From assembly GCF_030272615.1 (NCBI RefSeq), contig NC_081410.1, positions 222,881,415-222,945,414 of the forward strand: a DNA stretch of 64,000 bases. Direction: 5' to 3'. The DNA comes from Cryptomeria japonica. Its lineage: Eukaryota; Streptophyta; Pinopsida; Cupressales; Cupressaceae. Below the pieces are notes generated by a model that did not search any database, was not told where the DNA came from, and saw only the letters and a list, made by a program, of their open reading frames with translations. The translations under genes and the position numbers were made by a program. Of the stretch, positions 27,195-40,440 are shown piece after piece. Numbering within the stretch: the stretch's first letter is position 1; each line of letters begins with the position of its first letter.

Positions 27195-27361
27195 CATAAA
27201 GCACATTTTAACAGTAAATATTAAATTTTGTAACTAAATTAACATAATTTAGGTAATTTTCATAGTTAAAATTGATGATAAATTGCAAATAAGAAAATAT
27301 GTGCAAATAATATTTATTATTTGACCAGAAGGAGTAATAGGTTACTCCAAACATTACCACT

Positions 27362-29507
27362 TGTAGCATCGTAAATTGTATCCGCATACAATTTCATCCT
27401 CATCTAGACCTCACTTTGGTGCTTCAATGTTTGATGCCTAGCATTTGTCTCGATTTTTCTCACATCTCCTATAAACCTCACATTTTCATCACCTTCACTA
27501 TCTCCCCCACATGTTGGAGTCCTAATTCTCATGACTAGGGTGTTGGGTGCCCTATTCCTAGCTCAGGACCAAGGCGTTGAGTGCCCTAGTCTAGCAAATT
27601 TAAGTGAGCAAGCAATCAGTCATTCATTAAGCATTAGAGAAAAAGTAAAGTCAAGTTTATGCATTCAAGATGACATCCATGATCAGTCTTCTTTGAAATA
27701 AATTTACAAGACATCCTAAAACCCTTGCATGAGGATCAAACACAAATTCATCAACGTATATTTCTTTTTATTGACACTTTTGTTTTAGATCTGATCTTTC
27801 CCTCAAAAGGAAAGCATTTGTTGCAAATGTGATGTTGATGGTGGTTTGTATGATTTCCATCAATGTCAACATATTGATTCTATGTTTTAGTGATTGGTTT
27901 GTGCTTTGCATTTCTGAATTGTTGCAATTGTAGTCATGGAGGTTTTGGTATGTTGTTTGAAGTTGCCTTGGGATGTCATGCTTATGATTTAATGCTCCAA
28001 AAGTTGTGCTTCAGAAGTGTATTTAGTGTTGATGTTGTTAGAAAATATTTACAATGCTCTGCATTTCTATTTTTGATGATGCTATTTTGGATTTATGTTA
28101 TTCATGTCTTCATCTTTGTTATATTCTGATTCGAGAAATGATGATGTGATCTAGAGTAGTGATTACAAATATGTTCATTATGGGTCTGATTGACCTTGAA
28201 GGTTCTATTTTTCTCTGGTGATTATGGCATATAGATAACATATTGTTTTGATCGATGAAGTGCATTGTGGTGTGGTCCATTTCTTATTCCTTTCCACCAT
28301 GGGAATGTTTAGTGTAGACCTAATTCAAATTGTGTTCCGATGAATTATTTTTGGCCGACTTGGGAGACTTCTTATTTCAAGAGATCTGTATAAATAAAGG
28401 ATGATTGTAATGAGAGGATATAGAAGGAAGTGGATTCAAAAATAAAATCTATTTTTTGTTGGTGTTAATTTGTGTGAAGTTATGTGAATTTGTGGTTGAG
28501 TAGTATGATTTAGTGTGTTGTTGTTGTTTGGTACCAGAGGCAGTGGGCCAAAGGTTTCTTCCAACATTGCAACATTGTGGTAGTTGTTCTTCAGTGGTGA
28601 ATTATTTCTTTTTCCTTCTTCTTCTTCTAGGCAGTGAGCTATTTTTTAGTGGTTTTAGGTGGGCCATGAGCCACCCTTTTTTAAAAATAACCTTAATCGA
28701 TGTCACCCTAACAGTTATTTCATAATTAAGAATTAGCATTCTACGTGGTTTTTCCCTTCTTGGGTTTTCCACATAAAATCTGTATGTTTTATGTGTGTGC
28801 TCCCTCATGCTTATATCTATTTATGGTTAAGCAATTAGGAATTAGTTTACTAGATCTACTTTTGTGGAATAAGTAAAAAAAACTAATTAACAATTGATTC
28901 ACCCCCCCTCAGTTGTCTAGGATATTCAACACCATTTTGCAGCAATTTCCATTTCAATTCATATTACGATTTCAAGTTTAATTCCTAAATTGGGGTTTGA
29001 CCTAAGGAAAACCTCTTTCCCCATAATGTTTCCCTCTCTTTCTATGTCCAAGTAATAGGTGCAGGAGCAATACTTAGGAATACATGCATACTCGACAATG
29101 ACGAACATGTTCAGCTTTCGATGAAGGAAATTTCAGAGGACCAGGGTGAATATGTACTACCTAGTCCTAAAAAATCAAGTCAAACATTTGGGAATAGGTT
29201 CTAAACATATTATTTTGCCTAGATCTAACATTGTGGCTCCATGAGATATCTATAATAGCCTATTTTTGATAGTTGACTTCAATTATTCATACTTTTACCC
29301 TAATTACACAACCATCAACCAATTTTCAACTAAGAAAAAGGATAACCATCACCAACCAGTGAATCCAATTATAATTTCAACCCTTTCCTTATTTTAATTG
29401 TGGATAGGTATATTGGGTTCACTCCTCTTTCAATGTATTGTAATAATTTGGTCAATTTAGTAGTTTGCTTATCTTAAACCCCAATTCCTAATTTTCCACC
29501 CAAAACA
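27362..29507 (+). repeat. Gypsy-A 5' LTR
   Basis: From TGTAGCATCGTAAATTG to CACCCAAAACA, homologous in order to the pieces of the 3' LTR. It contains a copia solo LTR at 27819-28931 and lacks about 180 bp corresponding to 35390-35571, the part of the 3' LTR with a good TATA box. TTTTGGTGAACCTGACTTCC follows at 29508 where the primer site should lie. Confidence 0.8.
27819..28931 (+). repeat. Copia solo LTR, 1,113 bp, in Gypsy-A 5' LTR
   Basis: Starts TGTTGCAAATGTGATG and ends GATATTCAACA. Flanks are GCATT (27814-27818) and CCATT (28932-28936), a target duplication with one mutation; the uninterrupted site in the 3' LTR reads AAAGCATTTTG. TATA box TATAAATA at 28389-28396. The shared copia modules are at about 28754-28778 and 28896-28914. 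Short frames inside are not genes. Confidence 0.85.
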
Positions 29508-30102
29508 TTTTGGTGAACCTGACTTCCTTCATACTAATTTCTGATTTATTGTCTCAAATCCGATCCATATGCATTTAAACATTATTTTTTGTACTCATAG
29601 ATCTTATTTGCAATTGAATTATATAAATTTAATGGTTAATTTCACAAAACCCTAATTTATTATTCTAAAATTGACTTGTGGGTTGGATAATTTTTCAAGT
29701 CTATTTTCAGGTATGAATATTATGATTTATTATATGTTCAGATTTTAGAGGCATCTAATATTCAAAATCACAATTCAAATTGCTTAATTAATTGGTTAAT
29801 TAATAATTTTTACAACAAATTATATTGTTTAATCATAGTTGTCATTTTTGCATCAAATTTTCCCTCCTTTGTGCATGAATTTTGTTACCATTTGTCCTAC
29901 ATACAATATTCCAGTGAGAAGAAGTTATAGAATAGAGGTCTACTAAGGTTTAAACACTAAGGATATGGAGCCTTAGCTAGATAACTTGTTCCATGAGAAT
30001 GTTGGTGCTTCCTCTAATCCAATAAATGACATCTTTTATCCCCATTCTCCTCATAATTTTCATGATGTGGATTAATCACTAATTAGGGTTATCATTGAAC
30101 AA

Positions 30103-31634
30103 TTGGAGAAGATTGACAATGAATTTGAAAATCTTCAACAAAGGATGTGCCAAAAATACTTGGAAAGTGAGGCAATCCCCTTTATGGAAGGATTAAAAAG
30201 AATGGTGCAATGTGATAAAGTAAGTGTGGATTTGTTGCATGGCCTTTCTCATATTGTTGACACTAATATCATGCCAATCAAAGGTTGTGCCAAAGTCCTT
30301 GGTTACTCTCAACCCACTAGTCAAGTTAATCATTCCATTCCTATACCTACATCTTTGCCTAGTGTGCCTATATTTACATCTTCTATCATGACTAATTCCA
30401 CAAAAAATGTTAATAGTACACATGTTAGTCATGGGGGAAATCCTATTAATCAATATTCTTACATACCTCCTTTCCCGAGTCTCCCATTTGTTTCCCAGCC
30501 ATCTCCCTTATCAACATACCATAATGTTCCACTTTCGTATTCTCAACCTCACCTACATAGAATAATAATACTCCTCCATCATAATCTAACATGTCCAATT
30601 TTAATCCATCCACTAAAGCAACCATTAATAACCTAGCCCAAACTATTACATCTTTACAACACCAATTGGCTTCCATCACTCAATCTAAGTTTAATGTTCC
30701 CACGTTTGATGTAGCAAACCCATTATTCAATGACATTGTCTGTGCATTTCCTCTGAAGCATGTGGAAGTTCCTCAATTGAAGTTTTATAATGGAAAAGGT
30801 GACTCCTTGACTCATTTGAAGGCATTTCAAACTTTGTGTAGTAATTTTTCTCAGGACCAAATATTTATAGCTAATTTTTTTACTAAAACCTTTAGAGATA
30901 AAGCTTTGCAATGGTATAATTTTTTGTCTCCTTATTCCATTAATTTTTTTCAATAATTGGCTAATTATTTCATTCAACAATTTCAAAATAACATTGGTCC
31001 TAAGATTACTTTGACTGATTTGATTCATTGTAAGCAAGGAGTTAAAGAAAAAGTGACTAATTTTATTGGTAGATATAAAAATTTGCTTTCACAGATTACT
31101 ATCAAGTGGCTGATCATGATGTTCAAAGAATTTTTATTGCTAATTTACAAAAAGACATTAGAGATAAGCTTCTATTTTTGGAGTTTACTTTTTTTACACA
31201 ATTGTGTGTAGTGCTTCATAACTATCAACTTGAAGTGACTCAATTTGAATTATACTCTTCAATGGCTCCGATTGGTAAGAATGAGAATGCTCAATAATTG
31301 TTTGTGAAGTTCAAACCTAACAAAGGTTTCATCAAGATCAATGACACCATCAACAATCAAGTGGCAACCATGACATCATGTATCCAAATACTTTAAAAAA
31401 GAATTAACTCCTCTTTCTAGTTCTTTGCATAGTATAATGTTGAAATTAGTGAATGCTAATGTGTTTCCACTTCCTCCCATTAAGCCAATTGAAACTTCCA
31501 AACCATTTCCACCTTACCATGATACCAAAGATTTTTGTCAATATCATTGTCAACCTAGCCATGATACTAAGAAGTGTTACAAGTTGAGAAATAAGATCCA
31601 ATCTAATTCATTGATAAGATTACTATATCCATAG
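30103..31634 (+). pseudogene. gag: Gypsy-A gag
   Basis: The N-terminal part (30103-30636) is Ser/Pro-rich after MEKIDNEFENLQQRM. In another frame, 30591-30956 gives VPQLKFYNGKGDSLTHLKAF and ALQWYNFLSPYSINFF. After one stop, 30957 onward gives FIQQFQNNIGPKITLTDL and FIGRYKNLLSQI. Together these are the conserved Ty3/gypsy gag domain (retrotransposon gag, PF03732 type) in order. Piece 31106-31297 (DVQRIFIANLQKDIRDKL) continues it. 31425-31634 ends with a CQYHCQPSHDTKKCYKLRNKI knuckle-like motif, the form seen in many plant gypsy gags. Frame changes and stops make it non-functional. Confidence 0.88.
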
Positions 31635-31639
31635 CTAGT

Positions 31640-32880
31640 GGCAATGGCAAATCTATAGTACCTCCTAATAAAAACCTCCATATCTTTACCAATTTTTTGC
31701 CTTCTCATTCTACCAATGTTGTTGAGTTTGAGCCTCTTGATTTTTATCCCAGTGACCTTGGTATGGAATCTAATAATGTTGTGAACCTTGTTCACAAACC
31801 TACACCTCTAAAATACATGTATTACTTTTGATCCTACTAAGACTATTATTGCACCTAATGGTCCGTTATATATCATTGTGAAGATCAAAGACAAACTCTC
31901 ATGAGGGGTCCTTATTTATTCAGTGTGTATGGTGAATGTGATTACTAAAGATCATCTTTATATTTATAATTGCATCAAGTTACATATGATAAATCTGAAG
32001 TTATGGTAAAGATTTATGATTATTTCTCTTTCCCTAATATTGGGTTCCATTTGTCTTCTTATTGAGGTTGGTACTAAGTTCTTATATCTCACATTTTCTA
32101 TTATTCCTACATCAGATCAATTTTGTATGAAGTTGGCATATCCTTGGCTCTCTTCCATGAAAGTTATGCCTTCTACAATACATAAATGTTTAAAATTTCC
32201 TCATAATGCCACTATCATAACAATTAATCATATCCTTTATTAACCCATGGTTAAGAATGACAATTTCACTCTTAAATACTTTTGCCCTAAACAAATTGAG
32301 CCTCTTAAGCCTTAGAATGACATCCTTTTCTTATCTTATCATAAACAGAAAAATGAGATTATCATGTCCTTGAGTAAACCTAGAGACCCTACACCCATGG
32401 ATATTCCTCCTCCTCCTCATAATGGACTTGGTATTCTTCCTACTCCTATTCCACCTATATATATCTTAGTCTCACCTCCTTCTTCCTACAAAGGAAATCA
32501 CTTGGCATCTAGTCTCTCTAAACCTAACGGGGTTTCTTCTATTTTTTCTCCTATATGGGGAAAAAACAAAGCCTATGTCTGTTGATCCTAAAAAATTTCA
32601 AATCTTGACTAAGAGATCTTATTTTAATTATATCTAGATGATTATGCAGATGATGATAATCTTGTTCAATCTAAAAATAGTGATTCTGATGATATGTATG
32701 AACTTGTTGAGATTAATCATGAATAATCTTCACATTTTTCAAAAGAATTAATTGTAGCTCCTAGTGACAAACAAAGTGACTCATCATCAGAGTATGATCC
32801 TTGTTTGGAACTTGCAGTAGCTCCATGTATTGTGCTCAAAGTGACTCCTCTTGTATCTTGTCCACCATCCCTATGAAATG
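31640..32880 (+). pseudogene. Gypsy-A protease-like region and C-terminal tail
   Basis: About 31800-31980 reads as IIAPNGPLYIIVKIKDKL..ITKDHLYIYN. 32016-32243 gives GSICLLIEVGT and AYPWLSSMKVMPSTIHKCLK FPHN, which matches the region after the active site in plant gypsy aspartic proteases (LGRPWLHEMKAVPSTIHQ.KFPHNG). The catalytic DSG/DPG is not readable. A Pro-rich segment (32364-32585) and an acidic tail (about 32640-32880, ending near EYWEAD) follow. No RT motif comes after it. Confidence 0.65.
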
Positions 32881-33799
32881 ATGTTCAAGAATATTGGGAG
32901 GCAGATTTTTTTTTTGACTAGCTTCATTCGTGTCATAGATTCTCTTTTGTATGTTTTCTTATTCGTAATGTGATTCCCCTATGATGTGTTTCTTGATAGG
33001 TTTTTATATTATGTTAGGTTCTCTTTGAATGACCCTTGTTACTTTGTTGGTGGAAGGTAATAAAGAGGTTGAATCTATTGTAACATTCTTCTATTTGTAT
33101 CTCAATTCTTATATATGTTGTGTTCCTTGTGTCTCTACTTGGGGATGATGCAAAGCATTGAGATATCTTTTTGGTCTCTTCCATATTGACTCTAAATGAC
33201 ACTTGTTCTCTTATTTCATTGTGCTTGTAGTTCCACCTTTGTGGGATGAGGTCAATTTAATACAAATATTCTTTATATAAATTATTTATCATAAGAGCAT
33301 ACCAACCCTAGAGTTAGTGGATCCCTTATGTTATTTTATCCTGTATGTTTTGTGAACATTATCCTTTGATTTGTCCCTTCAAGGGGACACCTCATTGTGG
33401 TAACATGCTTGTGTTTTTGGATGCATGGTACCTCAAATAAGTTTCTCCCAATAAGGTGTATGCAATCACTTTAATGTGGGGACATACACTCCGCTCAATG
33501 TTACACTTTATGCATACTTAAGTTACTTTGCAGACTAAGCCTTTTTCTTTGTATTTTGGTATTTTTCTTTTTCATGACTCATAGTAAGAAAATCTTACTA
33601 GGTTAGTGCAGTCATGCTCTCTCTTTCTTTCATTTCATGTGTTGTCCCTTTTGTCTTGATATTAGTGTAGTAAGATCATAAAGTCCTGGGGCCTCTATGT
33701 GTTTTGTCTCTTTCATATCTTGGTGAAAGTTTTCAATGAAACTTTGTACTTTACTGTGAGTATGCTTAGTCACATTCTCCCACTAAAGTGGAGGCTAAA
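32881..33799 (+). other. Gypsy-A 3' internal noncoding region and polypurine tract
   Basis: About 900 bases without coding signal, ending at the purine tract AAAGTGGAGG (33785-33794) just before the 3' LTR. Confidence 0.5.
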
Positions 33800-34016
33800 T
33801 TTAGTCTCATAAATTGTATTTGTATATAATTTTGTCCTCAGCTAGACCTCACTTTGGTACTCTTATGTTTGATGCCTAGTATCTATCCTAATTTTACTCA
33901 CACCACCTATCAACCTCACATTTTGATCACCTTCACTATCTCTCCCTCATGTTGGAGTCCCATTTCTTAGGACTAAAGAATTGATTTCCCTAGTCCTAGC
34001 TCAAGACTAGGGCTTT

Positions 34017-35381
34017 TGACAACCCAAGATAGAAATAGGTCAGACAACTAAGAAGGGGGGTGAATCAGTTGTCACAAAGACTTACACTACTACAACTTAT
34101 TCTTAGATCTAATAATTAAACATGAAAGCACAAATCAACAACACATCATAAACACACATAACACCAAGATTTTTGTGCGTGGAAAACCCGGTTAAGGGAA
34201 AAACCATGGTGGGGATGAATCCAAAATATAGGTATACTTTGTTAGAAGTATTAAAATGGGGAATGCACATGCATTTAGGCACACTACCTAGAGCTCACTA
34301 CTCAAAATAAGAAGACTCACTACCCAGGTAAGGCACACTGCCTATACAAACAATCATGATCAAATCCAAAAATTATGAATTGGGAAATATAATCTCCTTA
34401 ATACCTAGTTCATTTCCATTGAAGCACAAAACAACTTTCTCCTTCACACTTCTTCTCTGCCTTCAAAAAATATATACATTCAACGTAGATACACATTCAC
34501 ACTCATCCACACCACACTCGAATACAAAATTATTACACCTATTTATACATGACATCAACCTTGGAGAAATCATCAAGGTCATCTCAACACTCATAAACTA
34601 CTTATAAAAATACAACCACACTCAATAAAATATTACATGTGAACCAAGAAATGTCGGTTGAGATATAACATAGACCCAAATCTTTCTCCTCAAACACATA
34701 ACACCTCCAAGAATTACATCTTGAACATCCACAACACATTACAAGCATTCGATCGACCAAGAACATGCAGAAGACCAATGCACCAAAGAAATACATCAAT
34801 TACAAGCTCAACGATCAATGTGGACCACCAAAATGAAAGACACACAATCCAAAGACATCCACAAGCATCGTGAATTACCATAGCAACATTCACACCAATA
34901 TAAATTACTAGAATCACTAGCATCTTCAAACCAAACCTCAGGAACACTAACTACAATGTCTGACAACCTTTAAAAATCACTTGCGTACCTCCAAACCATG
35001 AACCAATTGAATTGAGGACACACACCAATGTCCCAAACATACCTTCAAATCCATAGAATAGGATATTACAATGCAGAGCAATGCAGATCAAAATACTCTT
35101 TATCACCACTGAACAAATGAAAAACCAACCACAACATAGATACCCATAACTCAATCAAATTTCCATGCGGACATCTGAAACTTGAACTAAATCAACTATA
35201 GACAACTCTCTATAGACCCTTTAATCTGCAAACTCTAATCTTCATCATACTTACTACGCTAGACAAACTAACTCGCTAAAATTTATTGCATCACTGGCAT
35301 AGACAAAGAAATATGTTGACATCAATGACAACACATCTCTCAAATATCTATCAAGCACATATTTACAACATTATTCCAACA
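34017..35381 (-). repeat. Copia solo LTR, 1,365 bp, minus orientation
   Basis: Plus-strand limits are TGACAACCCAAGATAG and TTATTCCAACA. Reversed, it opens TGTTGGAATAATG and ends GGGTTGTCA. The copia modules lie at 34053-34069 and about 34181-34205, in the orientation that marks a minus-strand LTR. No 5-bp target duplication is visible (GCTTT left, TCCTA right), so a flank was probably deleted. It contains only chance frames. Confidence 0.72.
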
Positions 35382-35500
35382 TCCTAGTCCTCTTAATTAG
35401 GACCCATTTTGGGTCCCCATAATGGTCATTTCAAGTGAGCGGAAAATTTAATCCCTTGTCAACCTACTCCAAAAATTAAATTTGTTTTAAGGAAATCAAG

Positions 35501-35508
35501 TATAAAAG
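35501..35508 (+). promoter_or_regulatory. Gypsy-A LTR TATA box
   Basis: TATAAAAG in the context AATCAAGTATAAAAGGAGG within the surviving 3' LTR. The matching segment is missing from the 5' LTR. Confidence 0.55.
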
Positions 35509-35712
35509 GAGGTCTACCCCTCTCATTTGAAACCTAATCTTGGAAGTCATCTAAATTATACTCTAGCAAATTTAAGTGAGCAATAAATCACTCATTCATC
35601 AAGCATTGCAGCCGAAGTAAAGTTAAGTTTATGTATTCAAGATGGTATCCATGATTAATCTTCTTTGAAGGCATTTTACAAGGCATCCTAAAACCCTTCC
35701 ATGAGGATCAAA

Positions 35713-38700
35713 TGTAATGCCCCGCCAGGAAACCCCGAAGGGATAAAGCCATAACACAAGAATAGAGAGCAAAATTTTTTTTTTTTAAAGTTACAACACA
35801 TAAGATGCAACATGATAACAAAGATTCAGATAACATAGCGGAAGACTACCATTAACTCCTAAAGAGTTTCCCAACGAGATTACTTAATTCACAATTCATT
35901 TAACTCACACCATTAATCCATTACGCAGAAAATCTTAATAATGAGATAATTCATAATCAGGATAATTTGATTCAAAGATGGAAATATAAATCACAAGCAA
36001 GGATTCATCATTAAGGTTCATTCATGATTCTCATTCAAGCTTTTCATTTAAAATTACAACCATACATCATCATTCTATTTCACAAGGATTTCATCATAAC
36101 ATAAGAGATCTTTCCAAGCATATTTAAATTTCTTAACAACAACTGAGTATAATTCATTACTCTAAGATACATTATTCCATAACCCAATTCATAGCATTTC
36201 AAAAGATGATTTCACACATGCATCACGATAAATCGCATCTCAACCAATTATGCATTCGAACTACATGGCATTCAAGATAAAATTGAATATAAGCATTTAA
36301 AGTTAATTCCAATTATCCACTTAACCATTTTACATAAATTAATCATACATGATAAAGCTGAAATAAGAGACATAAAAGAACGCATCACATAACACCATAG
36401 TGATCTCGGAGTTCACCCCTAAAGGGCTACATCTCCGGGTCTGCTCAACTGCAAGACCCCCTCGGATAAATAATAAGGTTAAGAGTACAAGAGGTTGCAC
36501 CATACAATCCAGCCATCAAGGCGATACATAAACATTACACAAGCGACCACATCGGTCAATAAATACATAAACGATCCTTACAAGGAACAGGATCCAGCTG
36601 AACATAATCAAAGCTAATACATAAGAGTCCATGAGAGCATCCATAAAACTAAACCATCACCACCCAAGGGTCTAACATGAAACCGACACTCACAAGGGCA
36701 GAGACAGAAAGGACGACTCACAAAGGTACTCAAAATAGGACAAACGACAACACACTAGCGAACGTAGGGACAAGTTTCATCACACAACCTGGTATGGATA
36801 CCATGGCAAGTCTTCATAGGTCCCGGCCCATACACTGGTAACCCTGGCAACCTAATCCGAACTTCCGGCCCATCCAAGCCTCATGTGGACCCACACATCC
36901 TCTCGTGAAGACAAGGAAGATGGTTTGCCATTTCAGGCCTTCTCACAGCATGCCGAATCTATGATAGCACTCGTCCCATGTGTGAGGCACATTATCTTGT
37001 TTAGAGATTATTTTCTAATCTACTTAGGTTATCACTTATTAGACTCACTTTCGACGGGTTATCCAGCAGCCACTTTGGGCGCGGCCCCCAATCGAAAGCC
37101 ACTTTCCCATACGACACTAGACTGACTCAAACGAACTCAAACCATGGAATACACATGGTAAGACGAACGGAGTTCAAGAAGAGAGAAACATTCATCTGGT
37201 CAAACACGACTCAAAGGTAATCACTTACTGACGGTACTCTAACTAGAGACCTGACAACTAAGGTTAACCACGAATCATTATTCGACTCACACAACGAGGA
37301 TATAACCAACTATGACAACATCACAATTCAACAATCAACTCGGAATTCGAGGACTGATACAGGAACACCAAATCATCCATACGACAGGGTCCTACTAAAC
37401 AAAGCAATCTTGCCATTTCATAATTAAAGGCGAATACAGAAATTAAACTCGCAAGGCAATAATCAGAAAGGACAATATTTCTCAAATGGATTTAAACATT
37501 ACGAGGCGATCAAGTTTTCTACAAGATCTAAATCAGCTTACAGTTATCTACCTCGTCAAGGGGATAAGTTGTTCTTGGTTTTCTAACCCCTACGGTTCAA
37601 AACATCGAACAGGCAAATTAAGCCGTATAGAGTTTTTAACCAAATCATATTATTAAAATTCAGACAACCATTAATCAACTATAATAAGATAATTAATCTC
37701 CAACAAAACATCATTAAGTAGAATTTACAACGTATTCCAACGATTTCCAATAACATATTATTCTCTATTATTTTTGAACAATACTACAACAAATAACCAT
37801 CTTCCCTAATCAGCTAGAAGGGGAGGTACAATTTTCTAGCACAAGATAAATCAGAATGTAAGCAACAATATTCAATTGTGAGAATCAACAGTTTTTTTTA
37901 AAACTTAATCAGGAAAGGAGCATAGGTCGAGAAATGGGATTGAATAATTAATTCACTTATAAACCCATTGTAAGATAAATCCATATCTAATTATCATTTA
38001 CCACTATATGCCACCCTAATCCAGATTAAAACTAATTAAACTTAACATTAAAATTACTCTCCTTTAAATGATATAAATATCATATGTTTTTTTTGAATGA
38101 TAAACAAAATACATAACAACAAAAAAAAACATTTTTAAAAACTATGCTTAAACAAAGGGAAAACGCATAGGAAAACGCAGCTAGGGCGGGCTGTGCCCTA
38201 ACCCTAGCCGCAGGGTAAAGCGTGGGCGGCGCCACTGCGGTGCCCGCAGGCTCCGCGGCGCCCTGCGGCCACCGCGGACCTGCGGCCACCGCAGTGCCGC
38301 GGCCACAGCGCTGCGAGGGTAAGCAAAGGAAACGGGGGCGGTGAAAGGTGGGGGCGAACGGGGGAAAGGGGAGGAGGAGCGGGTGGAGCTCCGCTCCCCG
38401 CCCTCCAACCCCAAGGGTTTCGTTTAAAACAAATTCGCCCGGTTCGTTTCCATAACCAAATCAAAACATCAACGCACAGTAGCAAGTTAAAACAAACGCC
38501 CAGCTTCGGTTTTAATAAATTTCGCCCAGCTCGATTCGAACGAAAATGCATAGTTTGGTCCATTTTAATAAATTTGCTATTTAAAACACACACACAGTTC
38601 GTTTCAAAAAGGGACGGAATAACCATGAACTGGTTCGAATTCTAATTTCGATAAAACCTTCAAGAATTCCATCTTTCTCTAAATAGGGATATGAGTTTAA

Positions 38701-39877
38701 ACGCTTCCTTTCAACACAGCAAATCCCATCATGATAAAACACAGTCCAATAAAGAGATTAACAATATGGTTTCCAGCATGGTAAGTTCTCCCAACCCCAC
38801 CCAATCTTTCAACAAAGACTCATATTGAGCCAACAGGATCCATTTAAACACAATAACTAAAATTGAGAGATAAATCCTACCTGATCTCGCGATCCTGGCA
38901 TGGCTGAAGGAGAGCCCAAATCTTCAGCTCCCAAAATCCTCCAATTTTCATTCCCCAAAAATGTTCTCCAAAATTGTTCCCCCTTCCAATTTCCCCAAAT
39001 TGGGTAATATGGAAGAGTTGACCCAAAAATTCCATTTTTGGAATTAAAACTCTTATTTACCAATAATTCACAAAATTTAATCCTTATCTAAAAATAACCA
39101 CAAATTAACTTGCTTTATCAATTCAAAATTCGATTTTCTCAATTAATCAAATTTAGCCGTTCAAATTTAATAATCCAACAGAACACAATTAATTCTATGG
39201 CGATAAAAATCTAAAACGTTCTTTTCAACAGCATAATAAATAATGCATTTAATATTCAAAAACAGTCATTTGATCGAACTTACTCCAAATTTAAAACAGG
39301 CAATTCATTAACAACGAAAATCGCATAACGAATACCTGATTAATTTAAATCCATTAATCCTCAATGCACAAACGCATATATATAATAAAGAAAATTACTA
39401 AGGACTAATTAATCAAATTAACCAATCACACCATGCACGCAAATCGAGAAAGCCAACCAAACAGACGACTCGCAAACCCAAACCAACAAGGGATTACCGA
39501 CGACGACTGGCGATGCTCACTTGAGCACGACTAAGGTCAACTAGGGTCTTACGACCACCTGATCCAACTCTAAGGATTAAAAAGGTATGCTCAAACCTGC
39601 AAAACCAGGTGACGACGAACCTCGCACTCATGCGACTTCGTACCTGAAATCTCCTGCAACAAAAGATCATACATGCATACATTTATAAAATCTAATGAAA
39701 GCGTTAGTCCGATACTAAAATCACGAAATAGGTACACTGAATAACCTGCATACAACTAGTGTGAGAACCACATCAATAGCTATGCGTTAAAATCAACATC
39801 TGACTATCACATAATATTACGATAAACTGATCAAGATTAAACCAAGGTTAGAGATCGATTACGGTAGGGGTACTACA
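35713..39877. repeat. Giant solo LTR, 4,165 bp, perfect TSD TCAAA
   Basis: Starts TGTAATGCCCCGCCAGGAAA and ends GGTAGGGGTACTACA. The ends form an imperfect inverted repeat: TGTAATGCCCC against TGTAGTACCCC. Flanked by TCAAA at 35708-35712 and 39878-39882, and the Gypsy-A LTR sequence resumes exactly on both sides. No gag or pol is present, so it is a solo LTR. The opening sequence is typical of plant Ty3/gypsy LTRs. A GC-rich block lies at about 38170-38420. Orientation is uncertain. Frames inside, including 36883-37125 and 38204-38626, are not supported as genes. Confidence 0.9.
38170..38420. other. GC-rich, CpG-rich block inside the solo LTR
   Basis: About 250 bases of high GC in otherwise AT-rich DNA. 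It includes repeats of an 18-base CCTGCGGCCACCGCGGA-type unit at about 38261-38312 and a purine-rich GGGGGCGAACGGGGGAAAGG stretch. It begins and ends abruptly. No convincing coding frame; minus-strand frames here give only Pro/Arg/Ala-rich low complexity. Confidence 0.85.
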
Positions 39878-40440
39878 TCAAACACAACTTCATCAAGGTA
39901 TATTTTATTTTATTATTACTTTTGTTTTAGATTTGATATTTGTGTCAAAAGGAAAGCATTTTGTAGTAGTTTCCATTTCAATTTGAAGGTTAATTTCTAA
40001 ACCTGGATTTTAGCTAAGGGAAACCCCCATCCCCAACATTGTTTACTCTCTTTCTGTGGGCAAGAAAATGGTGTAGGAGTTGTACGTGGGAATTATGATA
40101 GAGTCGACAACAACGAATAGGTTCAACTTTTGATAGAGAAAATTCAAATGACCAGGATGAATTTGTAATACCTGGTCCCAAAAAATTAGGTCGAACTTCT
40201 GGGAATAGGTTCTAAACACATTCTTTTGCCCAAATCTCAATTTGTGGCTCTATGGGATATATGTAGCAGTTTTTTTTTATAGTTGACTTCAATTATTCAT
40301 ACTTTTACCTTAATTACACAACTATCATCTAATTTTCAACTAAGAAAGATGATAATAATCAACAACTAGTGAATCCAATCAAAATTTTAGTCCTTTCCTT
40401 ATTTGGATTGTGGCTAGGTCTATTGGGTTCACTCCTCTTT

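Noticed and set aside
38080-38626. Pro/Arg/Ala-rich minus-strand frames of up to 140 codons
   Set aside because: They arise from the GC-rich block of a solo LTR; overlapping frames are equally open and no domain is present.
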